NCBI GenBank assembly: GCA_964017195.1
Contig: OZ024891.1
Location: 3,318,720 to 3,382,719, forward strand
From: Siderastrea radians
Lineage: Eukaryota > Cnidaria > Anthozoa > Scleractinia > Rhizangiidae
Direction of reading: 5' to 3'
Length of the DNA: 64,000 nucleotides
Shown: positions 11,344-24,827 of the stretch, in pieces
How positions within the stretch are numbered: the first letter of the stretch is position 1
Layout of the letters: the number at the start of each line of letters is the position of its first letter
Translations under genes and position numbers: made by a program
Notes under the pieces: model-generated
What the model was told of the DNA's origin: nothing
What the model saw: the letters and a program-made list of their open reading frames with translations, nothing else
The model's database searches: none

Positions 11344-11946
11344 CACGAATATCGCAGAAATCAATGTACCCCCATTTTATGACTGTTTCAAATTCTAAAC
11401 TTAGCAACAAGTGTCACAGGATAAGTTGCGTTAAAACGTCGTAGCCATAACAATCTTAGTTTTTCATTTATTGTCTGTTGATACTTTTTAAAAAACGCTT
11501 TTTGTGCTGCGACAACTCCGCCTTCAAAGCGGCTCTTCAAACAGAAGAGAACGGGCCATTACTAATACTCTAATGCCTTTAATGTTCCTGGGGATTAAGA
11601 AAATTCGCGAACATTTAAATTTCTACATATAATTTTTAACACGTTTTACTTTCCCGAAGCTTCGACAAAATGTAAGAAAATAACACAAATAAACTCAAGC
11701 GAAAAATAGACGCTCTCCTGTACGTGGATTATGGTTCGATGTACTAATAAATTCTTAATGTAAGGTTTGAGTAAAAGAAAAATATCGCTTTCTGTCAGAA
11801 GAACTAACATTTCGAGAATGGGATCGCTACTGAAAGCCTAATATATCTCCAAACGAAACCTGAACCTAACAACACATTAAAATTTTTACCGCGTTTTTTT
11901 TTTCTTTTTTGTTTTTGTTTTTCTTTTTTTTTTCTTTTTTTCCCTT
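11344..11946. other. Intergenic, T-rich tract only
   Basis: No gene seen. An interrupted T-rich run occupies about 11892-11944 and could be an old retroposon tail on the minus strand. Confidence 0.4.
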
Positions 11947-12678
11947 TCATGTGTTAGGGTCCGAAAGTTGAGTTTGAATCTGTGGATGAAATCCAAATGT
12001 GACGACTCGGCAAATAAAGCTCTTCAGCTGTTCTTTCATAAGGTGCTCAGTTAGTTTCAAAATGGAATATAGATCGTAGTCTTTCCACGGGACAGCAGTA
12101 GCAGCAGTGAAAGGGTTAACCTTAAGATGTACCGAGATTACTTTTTTCTTGCTCGAACAGCGTTTGTCCTGTTGAAAACGAATCGGGTGTTTCTTTTTTC
12201 TGTGAAGGCAAGTCGTCAGTTCCGCTGCCGTCAGGTTTTCATTGTCAATTTTTCTGCCTACCTTTATAATAGCTAACGCCACGGAAACATCACCTGCAAA
12301 TCCAGTCTCCATCAAATTCTGCTTCCTTATCAAGTCACAGCTTCTACTTACATTAGCCAGCTGATATTTAGAAGTTTTAGGTGTAAAATATTCTCAAAAA
12401 TTGTGGATTAACTCGGCGAACTGTTATAAACGATCCGATTTCAATTTCGAGGGGTACAGATGTGTAAATGCATTTCTCTAAATGCATCGAACCTTTACAA
12501 GACTCAGGGGAAAATGGCGACTGAAATGATTTAATGGCGTGTGCTTTTCCTTTTTCTTATTAGAATTACTTCGAGTGAAAATAACACAGCAAGCTTCGTT
12601 ATTGTGTTTCGAATTTTCCTTCCAGTGATCTCGTCGACACCTGTTTTTCCTTACGTCTAATATCCCGCCATCTGTCAA
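11947..12678 (-). CDS. Possible unrecognised gene divergent from the tetraspanin
   Basis: Two minus-strand open frames (11947-12333, 128 codons; 12478-12678, 66 codons) lie 390 bp and more upstream of the tetraspanin start. The first has a protein-like mix (LAIIKVGRKIDNENLTAAEL) but I recognise no family. The two could be exons of one divergent gene, but no convincing splice pair was established. Chance open frames remain quite possible. Confidence 0.2.
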
Positions 12679-13067
12679 ATGAAGAACACAAAAAGCGGAC
12701 GCGCTGTCAACAGTTCAAAGCGAGGGTGAGATATGATTGGTGGAAAATCAAGCATTTATTACATTCAGGCGATTGTCAATCAAATTGTATGTTAATTTCC
12801 ACTCAACATAAAGGAAGAAAATTTATTCAAATTCGAATCGAAAAAAAGAAAACATTTACTAAACGCAAATTTTATCCTGCTCTGGGAGGTGGCTTGGCAA
12901 GAGAGAGTGTGCGAGTAGAGGTTGTGTTTGCGGTATTTAAAGCTAGTTGAGAGGTAAAATATCACGAATTGTTTACCATCTGTGGTTCGATTGAGAGACA
13001 TCGATCGCTTGCATCTTTAATATTTGATCTTTATTCTGTTAAAGGTTTCGAAAAGAACCTTCTGAAA

Positions 13068-16000
13068 ATGGGATTTGACTGCGGAATGAAATGTTTGAAG
13101 TTTATGCTCTGCGTCTTCAACCTTGTGTTTTGGGTAAGTCAAGCTTCTAATTTTGGGGGATTTTTTCCTCGCCCGACCTTTTTCGTGTAACTAATACCGT
13201 TTTGTCTTCATTTTCAACCAAGAACAAAAACATGGATTCGGCTTTTTGATCACTGTATGCGGCTTTAACCGCTCATTAATGTTTAAGAGTCATGTCACTT
13301 TCATAGCTCATGTTTATTTTTTAAAATCAAATTTTCGTTCACCATTTCTTATTCTCAGTCATTCCATACAAACATGAAAACCACAAAGGCCGAAAAATAC
13401 CTTTTTGACAACAATCAAGATCTTGATAGGGTTTTTATGCGAAGATGTTGAAGTTTAGGACTGCGTAAATTATAGTTGTACCATTTTAGATTCAGATTTG
13501 ATTTTCGTTTTGGGGGACTTATTATATGTATTTACATCACTAGATAGACGAGTGAACGCTAACAAGAACTGAAGGCATGAGGTTCAGTTTCGATTTTTGA
13601 AGTCCACCCCGGAGAATACTTCCCGGTAGTTTTTTTTTTTTTTTTTTTTTTCAAGGAAGATATACATGCTATTTACAAATTCATTAGCTTATGTCACACT
13701 GATAATTTTCTTCTACTTTTCAAAACTCGCTGGTAGAAAGCTTCTTTATTGCTTTTCTGGATATTTGCGCGACTACTACTTCCTTGGCCGCCATCTTAGT
13801 GTTCAGCGTTGTTCAGTGTCTTAAAAGAAAAGACATATGTTTTTATTTCCGGTCTTGATTAGAATTTGAAAAACCTCCAAAATTTGGCGAACTATAAACG
13901 TTTCTATTGTCTTACTTACGAAACCGTCTTTTCTTGTGACAAAAGATACCGAATGCGAAACAAGCTTCAGTCGTTTCACAGTTCATAAGTAAAATAAAGT
14001 GCAAGGTTTTTATGTGAGCTGTCATATTACGTCAAACTCAAGAGACCAAAAAACTTAAATTAGCAACGAAATGAAACCTTTGACACAATACGAATGAGTT
14101 GTGATGCTTTACCGTCAGAGGTCAAGCTGAATTTATAATATTGCATAGAAAGGGCGCGTGTGTTTATAAATAAGACCTCACCTCACCATGCGTACAATAA
14201 CCAATAAGTTTTATTTAATTACGACTTGCGTAATCAAGGTAGCAAGGTAAAGCTAAAAAAAATGTCAACTTCAATTACACACTAAGCAAATCGTTTCTCT
14301 TTTATTGGTCCTAAACTGAATAAAAGTGTTGCGTTTTTATATTGTTGAGATGCCCTATTGTTAGAATTACTTGCTCTTGGCGAAACGTTTGAATCTTATT
14401 TATCCTACTTTCAATTTGTTGGATTCTGAGTTGAAAAGTCACTAACATTTTTAATTTCTTTCATTGTTGTTCCATGAGAGAACTTTATGAGCAGGAAAAT
14501 CTATAAAAATATTTAGTTAACGCTCAGCTGATTTGCCGAATGCAAACGTGATAAAGCATCTCTCTAGTTTTCGTATTTTATTTGACCAGCTAATGCTTCA
14601 GAAAATGAGCGATAATGAACTTGTCGCAAACTTGGTAGATATTGCCATATATTTTCACGTGGAGGAAACCCGGCCAATTTATCAGGATTAACGGATTAGC
14701 AGCCAGCTTATCAAGCACTAAGATAACCCTACTTCGTAACGTTGAATACGAAGCTTAGAGCTGTTATCTTCGAGAACAACTGATATAGTTCGGTGACACA
14801 GCGATATTATTTCAACTTTTCAAGATATCGAATATTTGAACAGCAGTCGGGAAGAGCATGTTTTTTTCCGCTAAAAAGCGGAATTATAGCGGGAAATGCT
14901 CAGTTATCACGTCAGTCAACAAAAAAAGTTGATAGCATATTCAAAAATCGGAAAAACAAATAAATAATTCTTAAGCTTATATCCACGTTTTAAGCTTTTT
15001 AACGTTCTGCGTCTTATTTCGAATAAGTGAATCCCATTGGCTCAATCGTCTTTTTCTATTGGCTGATAGACAAGAATAGCAGGCTACAGAGCGGTTTTCA
15101 AATATCAAAAGCTCTGGCAAATCACAACAGACGCAACCAACACAATCAACCAATCAGAAGTCGAAGAAATTCCTGCGCTTGGCGCGTTTTCCTGCGCCAA
15201 GCGCAGGAAAACGTGTGCAACGCAATTGGTTTGGTTTTACTTCTGATTGGTGTAGAAAGTGGCGCAAATTTTTTTCAACCAATCACAGGGCGAAGTAAAG
15301 GAAAATCGGTGTTGTCAGATTGCAATCATTTCATTCCCTCTTAAAACAATAAGACTACTCGTCTGTATTTTCTACGAGGGATTTTGATTGGTCCTTGACC
15401 GTGAACTATTAATATTAGTTATAATAAATTATTTAATATTCATACCACGTAAATAAACATGTAAAAACAGTGTATTGGGTTGTTTGAAGTATTTACTATT
15501 CTCTACCAAAGTGCCCAGCAGTCATCCAACCTTTGGGCTGAAACTACGTATTCTCTATTATCCAGTTGACTTTAAATGTGGAGAATACCTGAAAGGAAAA
15601 AAGCAACTGGGAGCAACCGGATCTTTCGCCAGACACTAGGTCTCACTTTAATGGCAACAAACGAAAAAAGTACAGATTCACTGTTTTCAATGCTCTCAAA
15701 TAGGTATGTTAAGGTGCCTTATTTTCGGTTCCAGGCCGCCGGCATAGCTGTCATGGCCGTGGGGATCTTCGCACGAGTGAGCGCCAGTGACTACTCTGCA
15801 CTGATGGACGAGGGCGGCTTCAAGACAGCGGCTAACATCCTGATAGCCGCGGGGGCCCTGGTGATGATTATCGGTGCTATTGGGTGCTGTGGAGTGGTGA
15901 AAGAGAAGAAATGGCTCTTACTGTTAGTAAGTTACAAATTGCTAAAGATAGGTCCCTAGGTGTACATGTGTCTTTATTAGCAAGTAGGTTTCGAATAGCA

Positions 16001-19000
16001 TAAACTACAATTGGTCCATACTTCACATATTTCTCTACTTTTCATGACAAATAATTCGTAAGCGCGTGTGTCTGAACGGTAAGCAATGTCACCGCAAAAA
16101 GCAGTTAGCAGCAAGCGACCATCGGGAAATTGTCAGGAAAAGATGCGCATGAGCAAGTGACAAATTTCCAAAAATAGGACTAAACGCGATGGTCTGTTAC
16201 TGTTAGTAAGAAGCAGAGATAGGTCTACAACAACATGTTACTTTTGGTGACTTGCTTAAAACAAAAGTCTTGCGTTATGATTCTTTGCTGATTATGTTCT
16301 TTTGTTTTCTTGAAATATAGTACTCCTTCCTGGTAATGATGATTTTCATTTTGGAGATCGCTTCCGGCATCATGGCCTATTCTCAGAGGGACGAGGTAAA
16401 CATATAACGAAACATAAAATCCTACAATGACAACGTTTACGTGCTTCACATCACTGAGAAGCAAAGGGAATTGAATTTTTCATGATATGACCCCACGACC
16501 TCCATATCATGAGATCCGGTCATTGCTCTAAATAAATTTTCACCGCTTTCCACGAATGAATTCCAAGAGTGTGAAAAGTTTAACAAGCAACTCAGGTTGG
16601 GTCTATCGTTATTCCAGGTGATTAGCAAGATAGAAAACGCGGTTAACACCACCATTGAGAATGACTACGGACAGACGGACAAGGAGAAATTAACAGAGGC
16701 AGTGGACAAGGCACAGCAGGAGGTGAGAAAACGAGCTTGCGCTGCGGAGGGGGGGGGGGGAGGGAGACAGGGGTTGTCTGATTCACAGTCTGATTTCCCT
16801 CGACGAGGACGTTCTTTGTGGAACTGCAATCTCGCACCAAGAGCTCCCGTACACCTCGTTCATCAGCGTTGCCCGTTTTACTGTAAGATCCTATCTTACA
16901 GCCACCCCGTAAATATGGTATCCTTTTACCATGACCACTTTATTTGCCCGAACTAACCTGCGATCAGGCCGAATTTTAGCATCGCTCTCATATTCTCTTA
17001 CGTTGGTCGCTCGCTAAAATAGGGCCTGATACATTGTCTCACAGGAGTTCGTGTCGTTGGCCGCGGGAATCTCGCAATCTGATTGGCCCTTTAACAATGG
17101 AGCTGTCAACGGAAGTAAATTGTCTACGAGACTCACTCACAATTTCGATCCGACCGCCATCGCGAGGAACAACCAAGGAACAAGTCTGCCGAAGTAAAAT
17201 GTGTTGCTCTAATAAATTCTCTTCGTTCTAGTAGGAGAATTGTCACCATTTCTTTCTCTCCTGAGAATGGCGTTCGGTTTGACGCAAGTTGTCTCTCACC
17301 TGGAGCAGAGAAGTACAGCGCCAACAGTGAAGTATGTATTCCGTTTTTAATATCGCATCGCATCTCGGAATTTTCATTTGACGGCTTTCAGCTAGTATTG
17401 ATAACATGAACAGAGAAGTGGTTGTTTCCGCGTTTTACGAAACAAAACGGCAGACGAACAAGTATCTTTCGCCAAGAATGATCAACAAGTCAACCGATAA
17501 CTAGGTAAACTTAACGGTAAACTGATGTTTGGCGAGAGCCGCAATCAAGTCGCAATAACGATTTCAGTTTATATTCGTTCATTGTTTAACACTTATGTCG
17601 TTTCATTGATCTCTGACATTGACATCAAAGGATCTGACTAGTTTTATAATAAATGTTCTTCGTTTTAAAATTCGCTGCTGTTTAGAGATAAAATTCGCTG
17701 CTAATCTCAAATATTTATCACTTCTGGAACTAAATTAAATTACAAAATTCTCCTTTGTTTATAAACGGTTTTATTTATATCTTTATTCTAAAGAATGAAA
17801 CTGAAGGTACTTCTCTTAATTGCCCAAGGCTTTTTTACGCAGAAAATCGGTGACAAATGCGAAGAGAATATTTCCGAATACCACCTGAAATGGGAAAGGA
17901 TTCAAGCATGCAGCATATTTTGGTACATGACAACCTCGTCGTGTTTTGAATTTCCATTAAGTTTCAGCTCAGACAGAGCAACCATGTACAATACCGGAAC
18001 CTTCAAGTTAGCAATCGGGTAAATTTGAGTGCTTGTGCCTAGAAGATATATCGTAGCCTATGATTTTCTTAGGGGCTGTTTACATGGAGGGAGGAAGATC
18101 CTAGCACTAGGAAGATCCTAGAAGGCGAAACAAATTTTCGTTTGGTTTACATGCAAAAATTTCGGTCGGGGTGGTTGCCCTGAAATCAAATAAAACTGTC
18201 GGTATTTAGCAGCTGAGCGCCCGGCTGCCGCCATATTTGTTTTTCTGTCCCTAGTACTAGGATCTTCCGAGCGAAGGCAGTTTACATGGTGCTAGGATCT
18301 TCCCAGCGCTAGGATCTTCCTATCTCTCAGCTAGGAAGATCCTAGCGCTAGGGCCAAGTACAACATTTTGCATGTAAACTGAATACAGAAAACATATGGC
18401 GCTAGGATGATCCGCCTTCTAGGATCTTCCTAGCTTTAGGATCTTCCTCCCTCCATGTAAACAGCCCCTTATTTTGCCGACAATTGCCGTTATGGGAAAT
18501 TTGCATACCGAGGATCGTGCAAGCAGAAGAAATTTTGATTGGCTGTTTTGTTGAATGTCAATCAATCAAAAAAGTGGGCGGTAGACGTTCCGTAGAAGGA
18601 TTGTATCAGGCTCTATTTTTCGTTTCGCCCGTCCCGCCTGAATGTTTCACCGAGCGAAACGAAAATAGAGCCTGATCGCAGGTTACCCGAACGGACGCTT
18701 ATTGAGTCATTTCCTTACGTTAAAAAAAAATTTAATCCTGTGACCTCGTTAAATAAGGCCAGATTTTCGTCGCCCAATTGTGGCCGGATTAACAGATTTC
18801 CACTATAGTTTAGTTAAGTATAGTGTTCTAACCTGTTAAATTCTTTTGCATACAATTTTCAACAGTTGAAGTGCTGTGGAGTTAAATCCCCGTCCGACTG
18901 GAAGAAGTCAAACTGGTACCAAAAAACTGGAAAACAAGCGAAAGAAAACTACCCCGAGTCGTGCTGCAAAACAAAGGCTGAAAAATGCAGTGCAGGAGAT

Positions 19001-20380
19001 AATCCAGATATCTACCAAGATGTGAGTATGGCATGTCATTACTTGGCTATTCAAGGGCAAAAAGCAGCTTTAGGTTGGGGAATTTCTACCGGCCTTTTTA
19101 CCTTTCCTACTTCAAATATTGAGAAGCAAAACTGCGAGTTACTGTGTTATACTGGATTTCGTGGAATTATTGTTAATTTTACTGTATGAAAAATTCGTCT
19201 TAGCAATTATGCCGGCAGCATGCACATTTGCGACCAAGCTTAGAAGCTTTAGCAAAGCTCGAACTTTGAAACGTAACAAATTTTCGCAGCCACGAAAATC
19301 ACTGTGCCAATTAGACATTTTTTCATCAACCTCGTTACACGGATCTCTGATTCTTTATCTGCACTTCACAATTATATGATTTATTTCATTCGTCAAAGAG
19401 GACGATCATAATTTACCGACTTATAGTTTTTTTTTACAGTACTATTAGATTTTTTCTATCTAAATTTTAGTATATTGTTATTTTGTGTCCCCAAATTAGT
19501 ATGGGATTATCGCAAGCTACACGGTTTGACACGTAAATAAAGTTTCTTACTTACTTACTTGACTGAATTACCGGTACTATGGTGTCTGAACAAGAAATGG
19601 ACCATTACTTAAGATTTTCATTTATGTTAGTGTGACTAATGTCTCTTCAAAGTGTTACAAACGCGAGCAAAATTCCCGTGATACTGCCCCTTTAACCCAA
19701 TTATGTGGTAATATGGTGTATATGTGACGAATCATGCCACATGTGCAATTCACGTGTATATCCAGGCCTGAGATCCTCAGTGAGTTGCAAGAGATTTATC
19801 AGCAAGCCCAAGGGCGTGGCTATCAAGGGGAACTAAACCCAGTACTGTCTGATTTCTTTAGGGTTGTTCTCAAGCGCTCCAAAATTTTGTGAAAAGCAAA
19901 ATGGCCGTGATTGGAGGAATAGGAGTTGGAATCGCCATTTTACAGGTAGATTTAAACATTATTTCTTCTCAATGATCAACATAGTTTTCTTTTGATGAAA
20001 ACAGGCACTCTGTGACACGCGAAACAAAGCCCATATGACGCATATATACCTAGGTAGTGCCTTTGCTGATTGGATAAAATAAATTACAAATAGGTCGGGA
20101 GCCAATCAGAATTAAGTGTGTAATTTCAGTAGCAGCCGATTCTCAGTATTGTGTTGTATGGCCTTGTATAGACGTTGCTTCCCGCCGTCATACGTCACCT
20201 GTTTTCTCTGGCAACTTAGGTCATGTTACGTTCCTGTTGAATTTACTTCTAGTAAGTCTTCTCAACGCCTGTCTGATTATATGGAGAGTTAAGGTATTGA
20301 TCACTTCTGTTTCACTGCAGGTTCTAGGAGTAGTCTTCGCCATCTGTCTGTACCGGTCCATCGGATATGAGAAGATATAA
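13068..20380 (+). CDS. Tetraspanin, CD63-like, complete (seven exons, 245 aa)
   Basis: Exons 13068-13133, 15735-15926, 16321-16395, 16618-16722, 18866-19021, 19862-19945 and 20321-20380 join entirely in phase 0 with GT/AG sites. Four membrane segments are visible: about 9-36, 53-76, 83-106 and 212-238. The small loop is short. The large extracellular loop holds the hallmark CCG at 149-151, ESCC at 177-180, then C187 and C200, six cysteines in all, and one NTT sequon at N121. The cytosolic tail ends GYEKI, a YxxI signal like the lysosomal/endosomal sorting motif of CD63. Tetraspanins organise membrane microdomains with integrins and other partners. The length and N-terminus (GMKCLKF) also suit CD63/CD9-type proteins. 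An AATAAA follows 79 bp after the stop. The exact orthology is inferred. Confidence 0.93.
13134..15039. other. Tetraspanin intron 1, first part
   Basis: No exon or repeat family recognised apart from a 22-base T run at about 13630-13651. Confidence 0.5.
15040..15290. mobile_element. CCAAT-containing foldback repeat
   Basis: A perfect 14-bp stem (15172-15185 with 15194-15207, CCTGCGCTTGGCGC, 8-base loop) sits at the centre. It is flanked by imperfect inverted copies of CAACCAATCAGAAGT and ACTTCTGATTGGT. This resembles a short foldback MITE in intron 1. No target duplication was defined. Confidence 0.5.
18072..18468. mobile_element. 397-bp MITE with TTA duplication and iterated CTAGGATCTTCC
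   Basis: The ends GGGGCTGTTTACATGGAGGG and its complement are perfect inverted repeats, and TTA flanks both sides (18069-18071, 18469-18471), as in PIF/Harbinger-type elements. The interior repeats CTAGGATCTTCC or its complement at least eight times. It sits in tetraspanin intron 4. Confidence 0.75.
18605..18676. repeat. Hairpin ATCAGGCTCTATTTT
   Basis: Arms 18605-18628 and 18654-18676 are nearly perfect complements (ATCAGGCTCTATTTTTCGTT...). A related TGCGATCAGGC motif with AAAATAGGGCCTGAT stands at 16961-17032, so this is a dispersed foldback family present twice in the gene's introns. Confidence 0.6.
19495..19561 (+). mobile_element. Retroposon 3' end with CTTA tail
   Basis: AATAAAGTTTCTTACTTACTTACTT is the kind of polyadenylation motif plus short tandem tail seen at LINE/SINE ends. 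No coding remnant was identified upstream. Confidence 0.4.
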
Positions 20381-20458
20381 TTCCATCAAAGAATTTCAGT
20401 TGGGATGTGTCTGCAGTGTTCAGTGAATTGGATAAGCGGGGGGAAAATGTGTTGGATA

Positions 20459-20464
20459 AATAAA
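20459..20464 (+). promoter_or_regulatory. Polyadenylation signal of the tetraspanin gene
   Basis: A canonical AATAAA 79 bases after the TAA stop, followed by an A/T-rich stretch. Confidence 0.6.
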
Positions 20465-23400
20465 TAATCATAAGAATTATTTTCGTTTTAGCCTTAAGGC
20501 AGTTATTATAAATTCTGAACTAAAAATGTCTGTTCTGCCTTAAAAAAGCTTATTGAACGCTAACTTGTTTAATTTCCAAAGACCCAACACTTTCTCGAAA
20601 CCAGTATTTACTTAAACGAGGTACGCCGAGGTGTGGGCGTATCTCAAGTAAAAAAGAAGCCATAAAATTTCAATCGGCTTCGATCTTTCCCAATCTTAAC
20701 CAGCCTTGTTATTTTATGCTAGATTTTCAAAACTCTGACAATTTTTCATATCTTGGTTAGAGTAACGTTAAATTTTGAGGTTTGCCCCGATTTTATGAAA
20801 CTTCTGCACATTAAAAGGTGGCTTGATGTATCACATGTCTATGTACCCTAATACCCTTTTGTTTTTGCATGGGTTTTGTCTTCGTTTTTTTCGTGCGTCG
20901 TTGAAGGTAATCGAAATAAACTCCGCGAAAGTTAATTGAGGCTGGAAGCGCTTTCTCCGTTTCTGTAATTGAATCGTGGAAAATCGCGATTATTTTACCC
21001 GCAAAAATTTCGATGGCAAATAAATTAGTTTCCTCGATTTTCACGACTTCTAAGCCCCGCCAAAATAGAAGGCGTTAGGATACTAGCACGTTACATTTAT
21101 AGAGGTCCTAAGATTCATGGAGAGCGCCTTCTCATGTACAGCAATGATTTACACAAAGCAGAGTGAACATTACATTTTTGTAGGTCCAAAGAACGATGCT
21201 ATAGTTCATGGGGAGCACCATCGTTTGTACAACAATGGTGTACACAATGCAGAGTTAACTGAAAAGTTTAACTTCGCTCCTCGAACATGAGCAAACTTTA
21301 AATTACCGTTAATAGGGCGATTATTAGATACGGGGAAAACGAGTGTCGAGGACGAAATAACAAAAGACCATTACAGTATAGTTCTCAATATCATTAATAA
21401 TCCCCCCAAAAAACCGTCTATTTAGCTATTAAAAAAGCCGTAGAGAGTAGGCATTAACGGTAAGCTATAATCAGTGGAACAAGTCTCTTTTTTGGTCATA
21501 ATCCCGTCTACGACGAATTTGGTGAGCCCGCAGTTTTCGTCAGAAGTTGCCTAGCAATACCGTAAATTTTAACACGACGTGCTAGTTTCCGATTGGTTCA
21601 TTGAGCAAAATCGGAATAACTTGGCGGTAAATTACCAAGAAACGTAACTTGTTCCCAAATACACGTCATTTTCGAATTCAGATTTTATTTATTGATTTTA
21701 TTTTTATTTCTCTATTTATTCAATTGCCACACATACATAACTACGAAAGGAAAGAAATTATAAATGTTGTTTCCGTTTGAGAAACAATATTAATTTTTCT
21801 CGTTTATCTCTGACTTTGACTTATGCAAACCTGTAACTTAAAAAATAGCAGCGAAAAACGCTTTCACCTTCTTGGTTAACTATTAATCCTAAATTCACCA
21901 CAATTAAATGAGTAATAAAGATATTCATTATGGACAAGTGTGAACTACATTACTGGGCAAATCCTTATAGTTTCATGTTTTACCCCTTCGTGTGACGATA
22001 GCCAACTGTTGCAGCATAGTCTGTGTACACCATTTTGTTGATTATAAACTGAAAATTGCAATTTCACTCGTTCCCAAATCTTTAACTCCTTGATCAGAAG
22101 TAGCCGTCACTGGGAACTAGATAGAGTCGATGCATCGAATGCAACAGTACACATTCTACCTGTTCTCGTGTATTTTTAGAAGTATTTAATTTTAATTAGT
22201 TCTTTTAATGAATGTTGATCTCCAGTGTTTTTGCCTATCAGAGCAATCATGCTGGTCTTTTAAGGGCGAACTAAACCAAAACCAAACGTCACCTAGCGTG
22301 CGCGTTTTCCTGCGATTGGTAACTGAACAGTTTTTGCTTCCACTTGTGATTGCATAAGCCAAGAAACTACTTACCAAAAAGTTACAAGTGAATTACTCTC
22401 TCGCACCACAACAAAGGACAGACCGCAGCGTAAACCGCAGCCAGATGGAATTGTTATTCTTTACTTAACATTCTTTATTGTTTATAGGTCATTCTAGATA
22501 ATACTGCTCGAAGACGTGCTGAGCTTAGCGGAAACTCTACGGGAAACTACTTGCAACAAAATGCTACTCAATGTATATACTTGAAGTATATACGTAAGAA
22601 AGAGCATTATTTATACAGAGAACACAACTAGTAGAATTGTTTACCCAGTGGCAGTGATACAGACTGATAAGGTAATTATCAACAACAGTCTTGAAATACG
22701 GTCAATATTGAACTACAATTAGAAAGACAAAAAATCAAAAATTTTAAACATTACAAAGTCAACGGAATAGTATCAAAATTAGACGAAGTTGAGCATTCTT
22801 GGTTTTACCTTAAGCTCTTGCCATTGCCTGTTTACTGGCTAACATTTCAAAATTGAAACTACTTGACGACTATAGTGTTTTCCGTTTTTCTTTTCACGGA
22901 TCTTCAGTTGACAACTTTCAAAATCGTGCATTTGTCTCAAAGCCTTGCCTGTAACCTATTCTTACTCTCATGTACTGCAACTCTTAATCTATAACAACAC
23001 CCTATTTTAGAGTAAAAACAAAAGTAACTTACCGACCTTATTATACTGGTGCCGAAAATTCCATCCTATTAAAACAATCTTAACCGCGACTTCTCAGTCC
23101 AAAAAAGACGTTGAAGATTGTCGCATTCAAGTTCAGCTTAAGCAATAGTGCTGGCTGCTACGAAATTATCGTTCGGCTTCCTTGGGTATTCACCAAAGCT
23201 GTCAAGAGTGAATTAAAGCTGCCTACGTCTGAAGTTAAAATGCTCCAAGAGATTCAAACACATCAGGCTCCACGATTCCGTTAACATGTTCCTTTTCCAT
23301 TTCCTTCTCCTTCTCTGTCGCCATCTTTTCTGGCCGCAAGTTCTTTCTGGCATTCTTTCTTCCTAGGGTTTTGTAGTTTTCTTCTTCTTACCAATTCCTT

Positions 23401-24319
23401 TTGTGACTACAACTGTTTCATGGAATTATTCATCAGCACTGAAGCAGTTACCAAGAGACCGAAACAGAGTTCCTAGGTTTCCACAATCTGATACTTCTCC
23501 TTCTCTGTCTCCACTATCCTTTTGATCACAAGTGCTTCTTTGTGATACTATTCTTTGACCAAGAAATTGAAACACGGCTCCTCCGTTTGGTTATCAGGAA
23601 ATAGAGATACCTAAAACCAGTGTGTCTTTAAGCACATCTGCGGAGCGACCGGGAGCTTTCTGCCGCATTCTATCCTTCAACATTGTGTCAGGCTGCATCA
23701 TTTAATCAGAGTAGAAATGCCCTATGTAAGTTGATTCAAAGAATTCCTTCTCTTTTCCAGAGCTTTCATAGTTGGAGAAAATAAGCAGCCCTTGCATAGA
23801 TTGATGGCTTTTTTTAGCGCGACTTTGACAGATTTGGAAGCTGTTATGTTGTTCACCATGGTGTACTTGTAAGATACTAGTTCAAAGAGGAAACGAGGAG
23901 TTCATTCCGTATGTCCTTTTTGCTTGGCGTTACACAAATGAACTGTTAACTCAAACCTCAGTCATTGAACGGTCTGTTTTTCATTCCCGACCAGTGGTTT
24001 CTTACCACGTGGCCTTGTATATCGTTTGTTTTTTCTTTCGTTTTGCATCCCAGAGGAGAACAATTAAGTGGTACACAACTACCAGAGTCCTTTGCTTCTT
24101 GAGGAGCAAGCTCTTCATCGGCTAAGCTTTTCATCGTTTTGTTCTCTGTGAACAAAAAAATTATGCCAGTGGCAAATGGGCAACTGCCAATTAAAAGTAA
24201 AAGTAAACAAACAAATTTCAAGTTGTTGCTTTGAATGAGGCAAATAACACACACCAGAACGCCACTTGACGCAAGCTTTGAACTTGGAATGTTTTATTGC
24301 TTGGTTCAAGGCAAAATGT
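20465..24319. other. Intergenic region between the convergent tetraspanin and TRAF6 genes
   Basis: No gene recognised. The right part must include the TRAF6 3' UTR. Minus-strand candidates for its polyadenylation signal are ATTAAA at 23701-23706 and AATAAA at 22474-22479; neither can be chosen from sequence alone. Confidence 0.4.
21088..21262. repeat. Diverged two-copy tandem duplication
   Basis: A unit of about 81-94 bp (CATTACATTT...AGGTCC...TTCATGG...GTACA...CAATG.TTACACAA.GCAGAGT) occurs twice in direct succession, 21088-21168 and 21169-21262. Confidence 0.6.
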
Positions 24320-24827
24320 TTAATGAAAAATTTGAATTCGGACTAACATGGTATTGTTCTTAACGTACTGTGGCTCACGGATCTGTTCAATGGGAGCAAA
24401 CTCAACATATCCGTATCCTTTGTAGTTACGAGGGGCTGTTGGCCTTTGGAAAGCAAGCAGGTTAGGCTTAGCTACAAGAGTTTCACTGATGTGATGACGA
24501 AACTCAGCAGTGTCCGACTGATCCAAGATGGACAGCGCAATCCTCCCGGTAAACGGCCATTCCAGGATGTTATCATAATCACCCTGCATCATGTGAACAA
24601 ACAGGGCAATATGTTTTCCAACTCCGCTGTCCACACCATTCAAGTTGATTCTCATACACAGCTTATAGCCATACAGACTTGTGTGGAAGGCAGGGCTGTG
24701 GATAGCGGTCATCACTCCATTGATTGCGTCCTGTCGACACTGCCGGTAATTTTCTATCCTCCAGACGTACGACCCGTTACACACGCGGCCTTCATACTCC
24801 AGTAACTTCGTTTCATAGCGGTTAAAC
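24320..24827 (-). CDS. TRAF6: TRAF6 exon 8: end of coiled coil, MATH domain, stop
   Basis: Encodes residues 360-528. [10 protein letters not shown] opens the MATH fold; [45 protein letters not shown] and [12 protein letters not shown] follow as in vertebrate TRAF6. The motif corresponding to the peptide-pocket GFGY of vertebrates reads GYGY here, so one aromatic is Tyr instead of Phe. The acceptor is CAG before 24827. Confidence 0.95.

Noticed and set aside
24446..24805. 119-codon plus-strand frame
   Set aside because: Antisense shadow of TRAF6 exon 8, which is supported by homology and splice phases.
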